From Flavobacterium ginsenosidimutans (lineage in GTDB: Bacteria > Bacteroidota > Bacteroidia > Flavobacteriales > Flavobacteriaceae), in contig NZ_QJRJ01000072.1 of assembly GCF_003254625.1 (NCBI RefSeq), positions 1-64,000 of the forward strand: DNA of 64,000 nt. Reading direction: 5' to 3'. A model generated the notes under the pieces. It did not search any database. It worked only from the letters and a program-made list of their open reading frames with translations, and was not told the origin of the DNA. A program made the position numbers and the translations under genes. Of this stretch, positions 32,256-40,338 are shown one piece after another (the stretch's first letter is position 1; the number at the start of each line of letters is the position of its first letter).

Positions 32256-32289
32256 AAAGTTTTAAACTTTCAGAAAAAATTGAAAGTTT
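32256..32289 (-). promoter_or_regulatory. operator-like repeat before the DUF2071 gene
   Basis: Three half-sites: AAAGTTT (32256-32262), AAACTTTC (32264-32271) and GAAAGTTT (32282-32289). The last two form an inverted repeat with ten bases between. The arrangement repeats that at 32824-32858 before the regulator gene, at the same distance from the start codon (about 15 bases). Confidence 0.6.
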
Positions 32290-32303
32290 TAATTAAAATT
32301 TTT

Positions 32304-32807
32304 TTATTTCATCATTTTTATAACCAATTTCCCTAACCAGTTTTCATTGAATTCAGTCATTTTATCTAACATATTATCTGCTTTTAAAACGAAATCGTAT
32401 AATTTGGAAGTCTGATCAACAAAGTGTTTTTCTTCTGCAGATTCATTGGCTTCAATTGTCGAAACTTCTTTTAAGATTTTAAGAGCCGGTTTAATTTCTC
32501 TTTTACTTCTTTCTCTGGAAATTTTTACAGCCAATTCGTCTAAATCTTTTTCTGCCGTAAAGAATTCTTTTCTTTCTCCGGCTTTAAATTCTTTATAAAC
32601 AATTCCCCAATCCATTAAAGCTCTTAGGTTCATGCTTGCGTTTCCGCGGGAAATTTGTAATTCTTCCATAATGTCTTCCATAGAAACAGGCTCATTCGAA
32701 ATCATTAATAAAGCATGAATTTGCGCCATAGTTTTATTAATGCCCCATTGAGAACCTAATGCTCCCCAAGTTTGAACGAATTTATTTTTTGCTTCTTTGA
32801 ATTCCAT
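32304..32807 (-). CDS. GbsR/MarR-type winged-helix regulator
   Basis: 167 residues. The winged helix covers about 20-85 (GINKTMAQIHALLMISNEPV, then MEDIMEELQISRGNASMNLR and WGIVYKEFKAGERKEFFTAE). A C-terminal helical dimer region (about 90-167) follows, as in GbsR of Bacillus, a choline-sensing repressor. The group is widespread in Bacteroidetes with unknown ligands. It heads a set of five genes (DUF2071, DCC1-like, epimerase, SRPBCC). Identical inverted repeats stand before it and before the next gene, so I infer that it represses the set and itself. Confidence 0.9.
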   Translation of the reverse strand: MEFKEAKNKFVQTWGALGSQWGINKTMAQIHALLMISNEPVSMEDIMEELQISRGNASMNLRALMDWGIVYKEFKAGERKEFFTAEKDLDELAVKISRERSKREIKPALKILKEVSTIEANESAEEKHFVDQTSKLYDFVLKADNMLDKMTEFNENWLGKLVIKMMK

Positions 32808-32811
32808 GAAA

Positions 32812-32843
32812 CAAATGTATGTAAAAGTTTTTAAACTTTCAAA
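32812..32843 (-). promoter_or_regulatory. promoter of the GbsR-type regulator
   Basis: On the minus strand TTTG (32843-32840), then 20 bases, then TACATTTG (32819-32812): a full match to the Bacteroidetes consensus. The ATG follows after four bases, so a leaderless transcript is likely. Confidence 0.65.
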
Positions 32844-32858
32844 AATAATTGAAAGTTT
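32824..32858 (-). promoter_or_regulatory. operator-like repeat overlapping the GbsR-type promoter
   Basis: AAAGTTT, AAACTTTC and GAAAGTTT half-sites (32824-32830, 32833-32840, 32851-32858). The inverted pair has a ten-base spacer. It covers the -33 element and the spacer of the promoter, as expected for a repressor site. Confidence 0.6.
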
Positions 32859-33318
32859 GTTTTGGAATTGTTGTTTCTGTTCCTAAAAAATATCTTGTAA
32901 CATGGTTTATCTATTTCATAACCAAATATTTCCGTTTCATGACATATTGTAAAAAATAGCTTTAAACAAGATATAATTTTGAAATGAAAATAGTTCGCAA
33001 AACTATTCTTCATAACATTAAAAAAACTCAAATGGTAAAATCATACAAATCATTGACTTGTTAATTGAACGATTTGAATTTGAAAACTCGAAAACTGATA
33101 CTGCAGATCAGGAAATGAGAAAAGCATTAACACTGAAAATATAATCTGATTCAAGAATGTAAATGAGATTTTTATCTCAGTAATCAAAAAAAGTACAGTT
33201 GCTTGACACAGATTATCTGCTCGATTGTTAATTCTTAGAAAACTAAACCGCAATTTGAGGTTTTATAGTAGAAATAAGATAGCCTCACAATTATTGTCTA
33301 ACGTAAAAATCTAAAGTT
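32859..33318. other. 460-base region before the three-gene cluster
   Basis: Must hold the promoter of the gene at 33319, but no TTTG/TAnnTTTG pair at correct spacing is visible. Short minus-strand frames here lack family features and are not called. Confidence 0.4.
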
Positions 33319-33540
33319 ATGAGTGATTTATTAATTAAAAATGAAGCAGGCACAAGACCAGTAGCAACTGCAAATAGCAATGATCCTATTGGAGCTCAAA
33401 ATTTGAGAGTAACCAATCTTGATCCAGCAAATTTAATTGTTGTTGGTAACGATTATCAAGTAGGGTTTGATGATGGTACAAACATGAGAGGTCGTACTTG
33501 TACTGCAAAAGCAGGAAACACTGCAACATTTGTATTGTAA
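33319..33540 (+). CDS. small protein of unknown function, first gene of the cluster
   Basis: 73 residues, no signal peptide, no membrane segment: MSDLLIKNEAGTRPVATANS at the start and TCTAKAGNTATFVL at the end, with an acidic middle (NDYQVGFDDGTN). The pattern suggests a small beta-rich domain. I do not recognise it. It is read in the same direction as the two larger genes and 110 bases before them, with a short AGTGG/CCACT hairpin between, so a common function is plausible but not shown. Confidence 0.65.
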   Translation: MSDLLIKNEAGTRPVATANSNDPIGAQNLRVTNLDPANLIVVGNDYQVGFDDGTNMRGRTCTAKAGNTATFVL

Positions 33541-33650
33541 TTAATAGTGGAGTACCACTTAAAAAACGAATTGTCTGTATTCAGAAAATAATACAGAGCG
33601 AAAACCGAAAAGCTTACGAGTAGGAACAAACAAATCAAAAAATATATATT

Positions 33651-34364
33651 ATGGCAACTTTTAAAACCACAATCAACATTAGTCCAGAAGATGTAAAAAT
33701 TTTAAAATCTCAAGGATATTCTTTATACGGATTTAAATCTGTAGCTGCTTCAGGAGATGGATCTCCTACAGTTTGGTTCAATCTTCCAGCTGAAAAATTA
33801 CTAGGAAAAACAGTAATTACTTGGGAAGAAGAATTTCAAGCATACAATTCGACTACTACAATTCTTCCAAAAACAGTTATCGAAGCAAGTAATACTATCG
33901 ATACAGACTTAGGACAGCGCGTAACTATTGAACTAGGATCTGGCAATTTAGAGTCTAGTTCAGATGGTATTGACGGTGCAGTAAGTTTTCTTAATAACGA
34001 TACGCAACAGTTTACAGTGGGAATCAATCAGTTGGTAAATGGGCAATCTAACATTTTATGTGCATTTCCTATTTTAGGAGCTGGCTCTGCTAGAGTAATC
34101 ACTCCAATAACAAAAATTGCATTGATTTTTTCTACAGAACAAGTAATAACAGCAACTGTAATTACTAAAGCAATGTCTGCTGGTGCATTTATTAATCTAA
34201 CAGGTGTTACTTCTAGAGAAACTTCTTATTCTGTAAACGCAGGATGGAGCGCTGGAGGAGGAACGTGGTTGAAAAACTTTGATGCATTTACTGACTTGAA
34301 AAAGTTATTGATTGAGAATACTAATAAGTTGGAAAAATCAATCAGCGAAAAATTTGCTGTATAA
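33651..34364 (+). CDS. unrecognised beta-rich protein, paralogue A
   Basis: 237 residues without signal peptide or membrane helix. The N-terminus TTINISPEDVKILKSQGYSL leads to a W-x-E-x-x-x-x-AY motif (TWEEEFQAYNSTT), then CAFPILGAGSARVITPITKI, FSTEQVITATVI and SYSVNAGWSAGGGTW. A helical tail (KKLLIENTNKLEKSISEKFA) follows. The same blocks in the same order occur in the next gene, so the two arose by duplication. The overall look is of a cytosolic or non-classically exported beta-sandwich, perhaps a lectin or a pore former, but that is only impression. It is followed by a terminator hairpin. Confidence 0.75.
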   Translation: MATFKTTINISPEDVKILKSQGYSLYGFKSVAASGDGSPTVWFNLPAEKLLGKTVITWEEEFQAYNSTTTILPKTVIEASNTIDTDLGQRVTIELGSGNLESSSDGIDGAVSFLNNDTQQFTVGINQLVNGQSNILCAFPILGAGSARVITPITKIALIFSTEQVITATVITKAMSAGAFINLTGVTSRETSYSVNAGWSAGGGTWLKNFDAFTDLKKLLIENTNKLEKSISEKFAV

Positions 34365-34377
34365 TTTGAGGGAATTT

Positions 34378-34420
34378 GAATTACTCTTCATCAATTTTTG
34401 GTGAGGAGTAATTCTTTTAA
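34378..34420 (+). terminator. hairpin terminator after paralogue A
   Basis: GAATTACTC and GAGTAATTC pair with an extended inner stem and a T-rich loop, followed by TTTT. It lies 14 bases after the stop codon and separates the two paralogues. Confidence 0.65.
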
Positions 34421-34453
34421 TATTTAAAAACGATATTAACTTAAATAAAGGAA

Positions 34454-35191
34454 ATGAAAAGTTCATTAACTATAAATTTGTCACAAGAAACTGTTGAGAA
34501 ATTAAATCAAGGAAATTTTACTTTATGCTGTTTTCTTGCTTCTAAATCTGATAATGCTTTGTCATGTTTTCCTTTATGTTGGAATACCTTTACTAAGAAT
34601 TTTTTAAAATCGATACTGATTGAATGGGAATTTGATCTTTCGGCTTATTTGTCAACCAGTCCCATTTCAGATAATGCTGTGATCTACATTCCACAGCCAC
34701 AAAAGTCAATACCTAAACAATCTGCTAGATTTACGGTTAAAAAAAGCGTATCAGGTTCTAATGACAAAATAGAATTAAATCAACGAATGCTTATCGAAGA
34801 TTATGGCAAAATCACAATTGATACAAATAATACTTCTCCAAATGTGTTAATTCAAAACAATTCTACTGATTCTTATTCTACAGGTATCTGTGTTTACAGC
34901 AGTGATGATGATCAATATTACGGCACTTGTGCTTTTACTTTATATGGTGGAAACACGATTTCTGTCGCTCCTGTGAATAAGATGTTTGTAATGTTTAGCA
35001 ACAAAAATATTCAAAATAACACCGTAATTTCTTTATCAGAAAATCAAGGACTTTTAATTGATTTTAGCGGAAGCAATGATAATTTAAGAACAGTATCTTA
35101 TGATATTAATTTAGGATGGAGTTCTAATAATCAACCTTGGGGAACTAAAATTCCAGCCAGAACATTCCTTAGCACTATTTTAGTGAGTTGA
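34454..35191 (+). CDS. unrecognised beta-rich protein, paralogue B
   Basis: 245 residues, no signal peptide. It aligns with the preceding gene in blocks: SLTINLSQETVEKLNQGNFT, IEWEFDLSAYLSTS, CAFTLYGGNTISVAPVNKMF, MFSNKNIQNNTVI and SYDINLGWSSNNQPWGTK. It has more cysteines (CCFLASK, LSCFPLCW) in the N-terminal third and lacks the Lys-rich tail of paralogue A. The start ATG is preceded by AAGGAA, one of the few Shine-Dalgarno-like contexts in the window. Function unknown. Confidence 0.75.
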   Translation: MKSSLTINLSQETVEKLNQGNFTLCCFLASKSDNALSCFPLCWNTFTKNFLKSILIEWEFDLSAYLSTSPISDNAVIYIPQPQKSIPKQSARFTVKKSVSGSNDKIELNQRMLIEDYGKITIDTNNTSPNVLIQNNSTDSYSTGICVYSSDDDQYYGTCAFTLYGGNTISVAPVNKMFVMFSNKNIQNNTVISLSENQGLLIDFSGSNDNLRTVSYDINLGWSSNNQPWGTKIPARTFLSTILVS

Positions 35192-35303
35192 GGTATAATT
35201 TCGAGATTAAAAAATATATCCAGAATAAATTTTTAGGGATTTTAAGAATTATAAAGTTATGTTAATTCAACCCTTGAAATTTTCGATTAAATAAGGAGAA
35301 AGA

Positions 35304-35311
35304 TATTTTTG
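35304..35311 (+). promoter_or_regulatory. -7 box of the antiporter gene
   Basis: TATTTTTG matches TAnnTTTG, 15 bases before the ATG. TTTC at 35281-35284 lies 19 bases upstream as a near-match to TTTG. Confidence 0.45.
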
Positions 35312-35326
35312 TAAAAATCACTTTTT

Positions 35327-36589
35327 ATGGAATTATACTACACTTTTTCAGTACTTATCGTGCTGGCTTCTTTCTTCGCCTATTTGAATTTAAGATTTTT
35401 AAAACTTCCAGGAACGATCGGAATCATGATTATTGCGATGCTAGTTTCGGTTGGAATTCGTCTTTTGGGAGATTCTTATTTTCCTGCAACTACCAAACAT
35501 TTTTTTGATTTAATAAAAGAATTTGATTTCAATGAAATCCTAATGGGAGCAATGTTGAACTTTCTTTTATTCGCAGGTGCGTTACACGTAAATATGGCCG
35601 ATTTGAAAGAACAAAAAGTGCCAATTATGATTTATTCTACGGTAAGCGTTGTATTATCTGCTTTAATTATTTCGATGCTGTTATATTATATCGCACCGCT
35701 TTTAGGAATCCATATTCCGTATATATTTTGTTTAGTTTTCGGAACCTTGATTTCTCCAACAGATCCAATTGTGGTTTTGGGAGTTTTAAAAGAAGCTAAA
35801 GTCCCAAAAAGAATAGAAACCAAAATTGTTGGTGAATCGCTATTTAATGATGGAGTAGCCGTAGTAATGTTTGCTGTTGTTTTGAAAATGGCAACCGATC
35901 CAACTTTTGATGTAAGTTTTAGTTCGATCGCGTGGCTTTTTGCAAAAGAAGGAATCGGCGGACTTTTATTAGGAGCTGTTTTTGGATTTACAGCATCAAA
36001 AGTCATGAAGAAAATCGACGATTATAAAGTTTCTGTTTTAATAACGCTTTCGATTGTAACAGGAGGATTTTTAGTGGCTCAAAGTTTACACGTTTCTAGT
36101 CCGCTTGCAATGGTTGTTGCTGGATTGATTATTGGGAATTATGGCAAAAAAGTCGCGATGAGCGAAGTGACAAAAGATTATTTAGGTAAATTCTGGGAAC
36201 TCATCGATGAAATCTTAAATGCAGTTTTATTCCTTTTTATTGGTTTCGAATTGTTGTTATTGCCAGATTTAAACAAACAATTACTTACTGGTTTTGTAGC
36301 TATTTTTATCGTTCTTTTTTCAAGACTTACCTCTATAGTTTTGCCGTGGAAATTCTTTGACATCTTTAAGTTCTTCGGAATAAAATCGGCTTACAATAAA
36401 GGATCTTTGATGGTTTTAGTTTGGGGAGGAATTCGTGGTGGAGTTTCAATCGCACTTGTACTTTCTATGCCCGAAGGAGAATATAAAAACTTGCTGCTTG
36501 AAGTTACTTATATTGTTGTGCTGTTTTCAATTGTAGTGCAAGGATTGACTGTTGGGAAATTAGCTAAGAGAGTTTTGGAGAAAGAATAA
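35327..36589 (+). CDS. CPA1-family Na+/H+ (cation/proton) antiporter
   Basis: 420 residues with about twelve membrane helices. CPA1 landmarks: FLLFAGALHVNMADLKEQK, GTLISPTDPIVVLGVLKEAK, then GESLFNDGVAVVMFAVV (the Asn-Asp ion-binding pair) and VWGGIRGGVSIALVLSMP, the conserved arginine-containing segment. There is no C-terminal RCK or nucleotide-binding domain. It exchanges Na+ or K+ for protons at the inner membrane and helps pH and salt balance. Monocistronic, with a strong terminator. Confidence 0.94.
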   Translation: MELYYTFSVLIVLASFFAYLNLRFLKLPGTIGIMIIAMLVSVGIRLLGDSYFPATTKHFFDLIKEFDFNEILMGAMLNFLLFAGALHVNMADLKEQKVPIMIYSTVSVVLSALIISMLLYYIAPLLGIHIPYIFCLVFGTLISPTDPIVVLGVLKEAKVPKRIETKIVGESLFNDGVAVVMFAVVLKMATDPTFDVSFSSIAWLFAKEGIGGLLLGAVFGFTASKVMKKIDDYKVSVLITLSIVTGGFLVAQSLHVSSPLAMVVAGLIIGNYGKKVAMSEVTKDYLGKFWELIDEILNAVLFLFIGFELLLLPDLNKQLLTGFVAIFIVLFSRLTSIVLPWKFFDIFKFFGIKSAYNKGSLMVLVWGGIRGGVSIALVLSMPEGEYKNLLLEVTYIVVLFSIVVQGLTVGKLAKRVLEKE

Positions 36590-36643
36590 ATAAAATAGAA
36601 TAAAGAGAAAAGAAAGAAGATTTCTAACTTTAAATTGTTTATT

Positions 36644-36687
36644 AAAAAAAATGGGCTGTTTCAGAAATGATTCAGCCCATTTTTTTA
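36644..36687 (+). terminator. terminator after the antiporter gene
   Basis: AAAAAAATGGGCTG pairs with CAGCCCATTTTTTT around a fourteen-base loop. It resembles the exbD terminator in core sequence (ATGGGC). Confidence 0.8.
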
Positions 36688-36690
36688 ATT

Positions 36691-36753
36691 GCTCCAGCGG
36701 AGCATAATATTTATAGAAAATAAGGTTTCAAATATCAAAAGCTCTAGCGGAGC
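36691..36753. repeat. two GCTCCAGCGGAGC hairpins
   Basis: GCTCCAGCGGAGC (36691-36703) and GCTCTAGCGGAGC (36741-36753) are direct copies of a small self-complementary word with similar downstream sequence (ATAATATTTAT / ACAATATTTTTAT). Confidence 0.7.
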
Positions 36754-36769
36754 GACACAATATTTTTAT

Positions 36770-37429
36770 TTATCGTTTATCTTCTTTCGAATAATTCGAT
36801 TCTCCATTAATATTAATTTCTCCACCTAAAAAACGAGGTTCACGATTTCGTAAAACATCAAAAAATGATTTACATCTTGAAAGACATTCTCTAAAACGAA
36901 CATAATTGTAACCTAAATATTCCCCTTGATTAGCAGAATAACCAGCTGATTTTATTCCCAATTTATTTCCGATGTAAATCGCACGATTTAAATGATATTC
37001 TTGAGAAATTAAAGTCGCTCTCTTTATTTTGAAAATATGCTTCGCGCGATACATTGTCGAATACGTATCGAAACCTGCATAATCAATAAAAATCTTTGTA
37101 GTATCAACGCCATGATTGAAACAATAATTTTTCATTACCGTTAATTCATCATATTCTTCACGGCCATTATCACCAGAAAGCAAAATTTTATTGATTCGTT
37201 TTGCTTTCCAAAGCATAATTCCTGCATCAAGTCGGTCCTTTAAATATTTGCTTGGCTGATTACCGTTAATTCCCGCACCAAAAATAATTCCGACATCATT
37301 CTTAGGGAATTTTTTAGCCGAATAATAAATTTTGGTTTTAGTCGAAGATGTTACATAATAATTTATAGAAACAATTGCGAGTAGTCCAATAATTATTAGG
37401 TAAACAAAGATTTTAAAATATTTTTTCAC
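36770..37429 (-). CDS. SanA/YdcF-like (DUF218) membrane-anchored protein
   Basis: 219 residues. One N-terminal membrane helix (about 6-25) anchors a periplasmic DUF218 domain: DVGIIFGAGINGNQPSKYLK, LLSGDNGREEYDELTVMKNY, then DYAGFDTYSTMYRAKHIF and ISQEYHLNRAIYIGNKLG. These are the conserved blocks of SanA, linked in E. coli to envelope integrity and vancomycin exclusion at high temperature. The C-terminal tail past residue 200 is polar and variable. Upstream on the minus strand, TATCTTCG (37469-37462) may be the -7 box. Confidence 0.9.
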   Translation of the reverse strand: MKKYFKIFVYLIIIGLLAIVSINYYVTSSTKTKIYYSAKKFPKNDVGIIFGAGINGNQPSKYLKDRLDAGIMLWKAKRINKILLSGDNGREEYDELTVMKNYCFNHGVDTTKIFIDYAGFDTYSTMYRAKHIFKIKRATLISQEYHLNRAIYIGNKLGIKSAGYSANQGEYLGYNYVRFRECLSRCKSFFDVLRNREPRFLGGEININGESNYSKEDKR

Positions 37430-37483
37430 GGCTTGTATTTGTAAGATTAAGATTTAAAAGGCGAAGATAGTTAAAGTAAAACC

Positions 37484-37516
37484 AAATAAAAAACCGAAGC
37501 AGAAATGCTTCGGTTT
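37484..37516 (-). terminator. terminator with GAAA loop after the M3 peptidase gene
   Basis: AAACCGAAGCA (37491-37501) and TGCTTCGGTTT (37506-37516) pair perfectly around GAAA, with a T-rich tract on the minus strand. TCTAAAATC word repeats lie between it and the stop codon. Confidence 0.8.
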
Positions 37517-37573
37517 AATCTAAAATTATAGCAATTAGAATTTAATCTAAAATCTAAAATCAGAAATCTAAAA

Positions 37574-39601
37574 TTAAAGAAGTCCCGCTCTTTTCAACAA
37601 AGCCTCAGGTTTTGGTTCTTGTCCTCTGAAACGTTTATACAAAGTCATAGGATGTTCAGTTCCTCCTTTTGAAAGAACATTATCTTTGAATTTTTTTGCA
37701 ATTTCTTCATTGAAAATTCCGTTTTCGTGGAAATATTCAAAAGCATCAGCATCTAGAACTTCAGCCCATTTGTAGCTGTAATATCCAGAAGAATATCCGC
37801 CTTGGAAAATATGTGAAAATGCCGTACTCATCGCATTTTCTTTTACATCGGGATATAATTGTGTATTAGCAAATTGTTCCGTTTCGAAAGCTTTTAAATC
37901 GGTAATAGAAGTTGGATCTTGTCCGTGCCAAGCCATATCTAATAATCCAAAACTTAACTGACGCAATGTTGCCAAACCTTCTTGGAAACTTGCACTTTCT
38001 TTAATTTTCTGAACATACTCAATCGGAATAATTTCTCCCGTTTCATAATGATTCGCAAACAAAGCCAAAGCTTCAGGTTCGTAACACCAGTTTTCCATAA
38101 TCTGACTTGGTAATTCTACAAAATCCCAATAAACAGAAGTTCCTGATAAACTTGGGTAAACTGTATCAGCCAACATTCCGTGTAATCCGTGTCCGAATTC
38201 GTGGAATAAAGTCGTTACTTCATTAAAAGTCAATAATGAAGGTTTTGTTTCTGTTGGTTTTGTAAAATTGCAAACGTTCGAAATGTGCGGTCTTTCGTTT
38301 ACGCCGTCTTTTACATATTGTGATTTAAATGAAGTCATCCAAGCACCGTTTCTTTTTCCTTTTCTTGGGAAGAAATCAGCGTAGAAAATCGAAACTAAAT
38401 TTCCGTCAGCGTCTTTTACTTCGTAAGTTGTAACTTCTTCGTGGTATTTATCGATATCAAAAACTTCCGTAAAAGTTAAACCGTATAATTTTTTGGCAAC
38501 TGTGAAAGCGCCATCCAATACTTTTTCTAACTGAAAATAAGGTTTCAGCTTTTCATCATCTAAGTTAAAAAGCTGTTGTTTTAATTTTTCAGAATAATAA
38601 GCACCGTCCCATTTCTCAAGTTGTTCGATTCCGTCTAATTCTTTTGCGAAAGCAGTTAATTCAGCAAATTCTTTTTGAGCCGCTGGTTTCGCTTTTGCTA
38701 ATAAACCATTCAAGAAAGAAAAAACTTTCTCTGGACTTTCGGCCATTCTTTCCTCCAAAACAAAATGAGCATGCGTTTTATAGCCTAATAAATTGGCTCT
38801 TTCATGGCGAAGTTTAGCAATTTTCAGAACGTTTTCTTCATTGTTGAATTCGTTATTTTGAAATGCTTTTGCTCCAAAAGCAATTGCCATTTTTTTACGT
38901 AGTTCGCGATTATCTGCATAAGTCAAAAACGGAACGTAACTTGGATGATCTAAAGTAAAAATCCAACCTTCTTTTTCTTGATTTTTGGCTAATAATCTTG
39001 CCGCTTCAATCGTGCCTTCTGGTAAACCAGACAAATCTTTTTCATCAGTTAAATGCAATTCGAAGTTGTTAGTTTCTGCCAAAACATTTTCACCAAACTG
39101 TAAACTCAATTTCGATAATTCTTTGTCGATTTCTCTTAATTGATTTTTTTTGTCTTCTGGTAAATTGGCTCCGTTTCTTGAAAAGCTTTTGTATTTTTTA
39201 TCTAATAAAGTCGTTTGCTCTGGGTTGAGGTTCAAACTTTCTTTTTGATCGTAAACGGCTTTTACTTTTGCAAATAAATCAGCGTTTAAACGAATGTCAT
39301 TTCCAAATTCTGAAAGCAAAGGTGAAACTTCCTGAGCAATTTTCTGCATTTCGTCATTCGTTTCTGCCGAATTCAAATTGAAGAAAATACTCGAAAGACG
39401 ATCTAAAATATCACCAGAATAATCCATTGCCACAATCGTATTTTCAAAAGTAGGTGCATCTGAATTATTTACAATTGCATCAATTTCGGCTTTAGCCAAA
39501 GCAATTCCTTCGTTGAAAGCAGGAACATAATCTTCGATTTTAATTTGCGAAAAAGGCGCGGTGTTATGTTTGGTATTGAAATATTGTGTTAATACGCTCA
39601 T
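37574..39601 (-). CDS. M3-family metallopeptidase (peptidyl-dipeptidase Dcp / oligopeptidase A type)
   Basis: 675 residues, full length for M3. The zinc motif is in VTTLFHEFGHGLHGMLADT (HEFGH near residue 465), with the third ligand glutamate about 28 residues on (ELPSQIMENW). FYADFFPRKGKRNGAWMTSF and the C-terminal GGYSSGYYSYKWAEVLDADA are family blocks. No signal peptide is seen, so it is cytoplasmic; it trims oligopeptides, removing dipeptides from the C-terminus if it is Dcp. It is downstream of purK-purE, with a repeat-filled 137-base gap. Confidence 0.93.
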   Translation of the reverse strand: MSVLTQYFNTKHNTAPFSQIKIEDYVPAFNEGIALAKAEIDAIVNNSDAPTFENTIVAMDYSGDILDRLSSIFFNLNSAETNDEMQKIAQEVSPLLSEFGNDIRLNADLFAKVKAVYDQKESLNLNPEQTTLLDKKYKSFSRNGANLPEDKKNQLREIDKELSKLSLQFGENVLAETNNFELHLTDEKDLSGLPEGTIEAARLLAKNQEKEGWIFTLDHPSYVPFLTYADNRELRKKMAIAFGAKAFQNNEFNNEENVLKIAKLRHERANLLGYKTHAHFVLEERMAESPEKVFSFLNGLLAKAKPAAQKEFAELTAFAKELDGIEQLEKWDGAYYSEKLKQQLFNLDDEKLKPYFQLEKVLDGAFTVAKKLYGLTFTEVFDIDKYHEEVTTYEVKDADGNLVSIFYADFFPRKGKRNGAWMTSFKSQYVKDGVNERPHISNVCNFTKPTETKPSLLTFNEVTTLFHEFGHGLHGMLADTVYPSLSGTSVYWDFVELPSQIMENWCYEPEALALFANHYETGEIIPIEYVQKIKESASFQEGLATLRQLSFGLLDMAWHGQDPTSITDLKAFETEQFANTQLYPDVKENAMSTAFSHIFQGGYSSGYYSYKWAEVLDADAFEYFHENGIFNEEIAKKFKDNVLSKGGTEHPMTLYKRFRGQEPKPEALLKRAGLL

Positions 39602-39738
39602 TTTTTTAGTTTTCAGTCTCAGTCTCAGTTTTCAGTATGAAATGAGACTAAAGAGTTGTTTTTTTAGTTTTCAGTCGCAGTCGCAGTCTCAGTTTCAGTT
39701 TTCAGTTTTTGACTGAGACTGAAAACTGAGACTGAATA
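39602..39738. repeat. CAGTCTCAG word repeats between purE and the M3 gene
   Basis: Many copies of AGTCTCAGT, AGTCGCAGT and AGTTTTCAGT in both orientations. The middle part folds into a hairpin (GTCTCAGTTTCAGTTTTCAG with its complement, ending at 39736). Related words are at 22925-22990, 40265-40335 and 48710-48770. Confidence 0.75.
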
Positions 39739-40221
39739 CTATTTTAAGCTTTCAGCCGCTTTATTAACCGCAGCTTTCAATTCTTCTTTATAAGAAATAA
39801 TAGTATCTAAAACTTTTTTGTCGTGGCTTCCGATGATTTGTGCTGCTAAGATCCCAGCATTTTTTGCTCCGTTTAAGGCGACAGTAGCAACAGGAACGCC
39901 GCCTGGCATTTGCAAAATTGATAAAACAGAATCCCAGCCATCAATAGAATTACTAGATTTTACAGGAACTCCAATTACTGGAAGTGGAGACATAGAAGCT
40001 ACCATTCCAGGTAAATGTGCTGCACCGCCTGCACCAGCAATAATTACTGAAATTCCGCGAGTATGTGCATTTTTACTGAAATCGAATAATTTCTCTGGCG
40101 TTCTGTGTGCCGAAACGATATCTACTTCAACTTCTACATTAAATTGTTTTAATATGTCGATTGCATCCTGCATAACTGGCATGTCTGAGATGCTTCCCAT
40201 TATAATAGCTACTTTGCTCAT
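39739..40221 (-). CDS. purE: N5-carboxyaminoimidazole ribonucleotide mutase
   Basis: 160 residues, class I PurE. VAIIMGSISDMPVMQDAIDI (about 4-23) binds the phosphate, SAHRTPEKLFDF (about 38-49) holds the catalytic His, and IIAGAGGAAHLPGMVASMSP follows. It moves the carboxyl group of N5-CAIR to give CAIR in purine synthesis. It is paired with purK, which makes N5-CAIR, 118 bases upstream on the same strand. Confidence 0.97.
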   Translation of the reverse strand: MSKVAIIMGSISDMPVMQDAIDILKQFNVEVEVDIVSAHRTPEKLFDFSKNAHTRGISVIIAGAGGAAHLPGMVASMSPLPVIGVPVKSSNSIDGWDSVLSILQMPGGVPVATVALNGAKNAGILAAQIIGSHDKKVLDTIISYKEELKAAVNKAAESLK

Positions 40222-40235
40222 GAGTGTTTTTGTTT

Positions 40236-40335
40236 GTTTTGTTTCAGGTTTCAGGTTTCAAGTTTGTTGAGACTGAAAGCTGTTTATTTTGTTTTAAGTT
40301 GTGAACTGTTAGTGCAAACTGCGACTGAATACTAA
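40236..40335. repeat. CAGGTTTCAGGTTTCAAG and CAGT word repeats between purK and purE
   Basis: The CCTGAAAC family (minus strand) is followed by AGT/ACT words like those at 39602-39738. No stable terminator is obvious, so read-through from purK into purE is likely. Confidence 0.55.
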
Positions 40336-40338
40336 AAA

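Noticed and set aside
33050..33253. Minus-strand 67-codon frame before the three-gene cluster
   Set aside because: No start context, no family, and it lies in the region expected to carry the cluster promoter.
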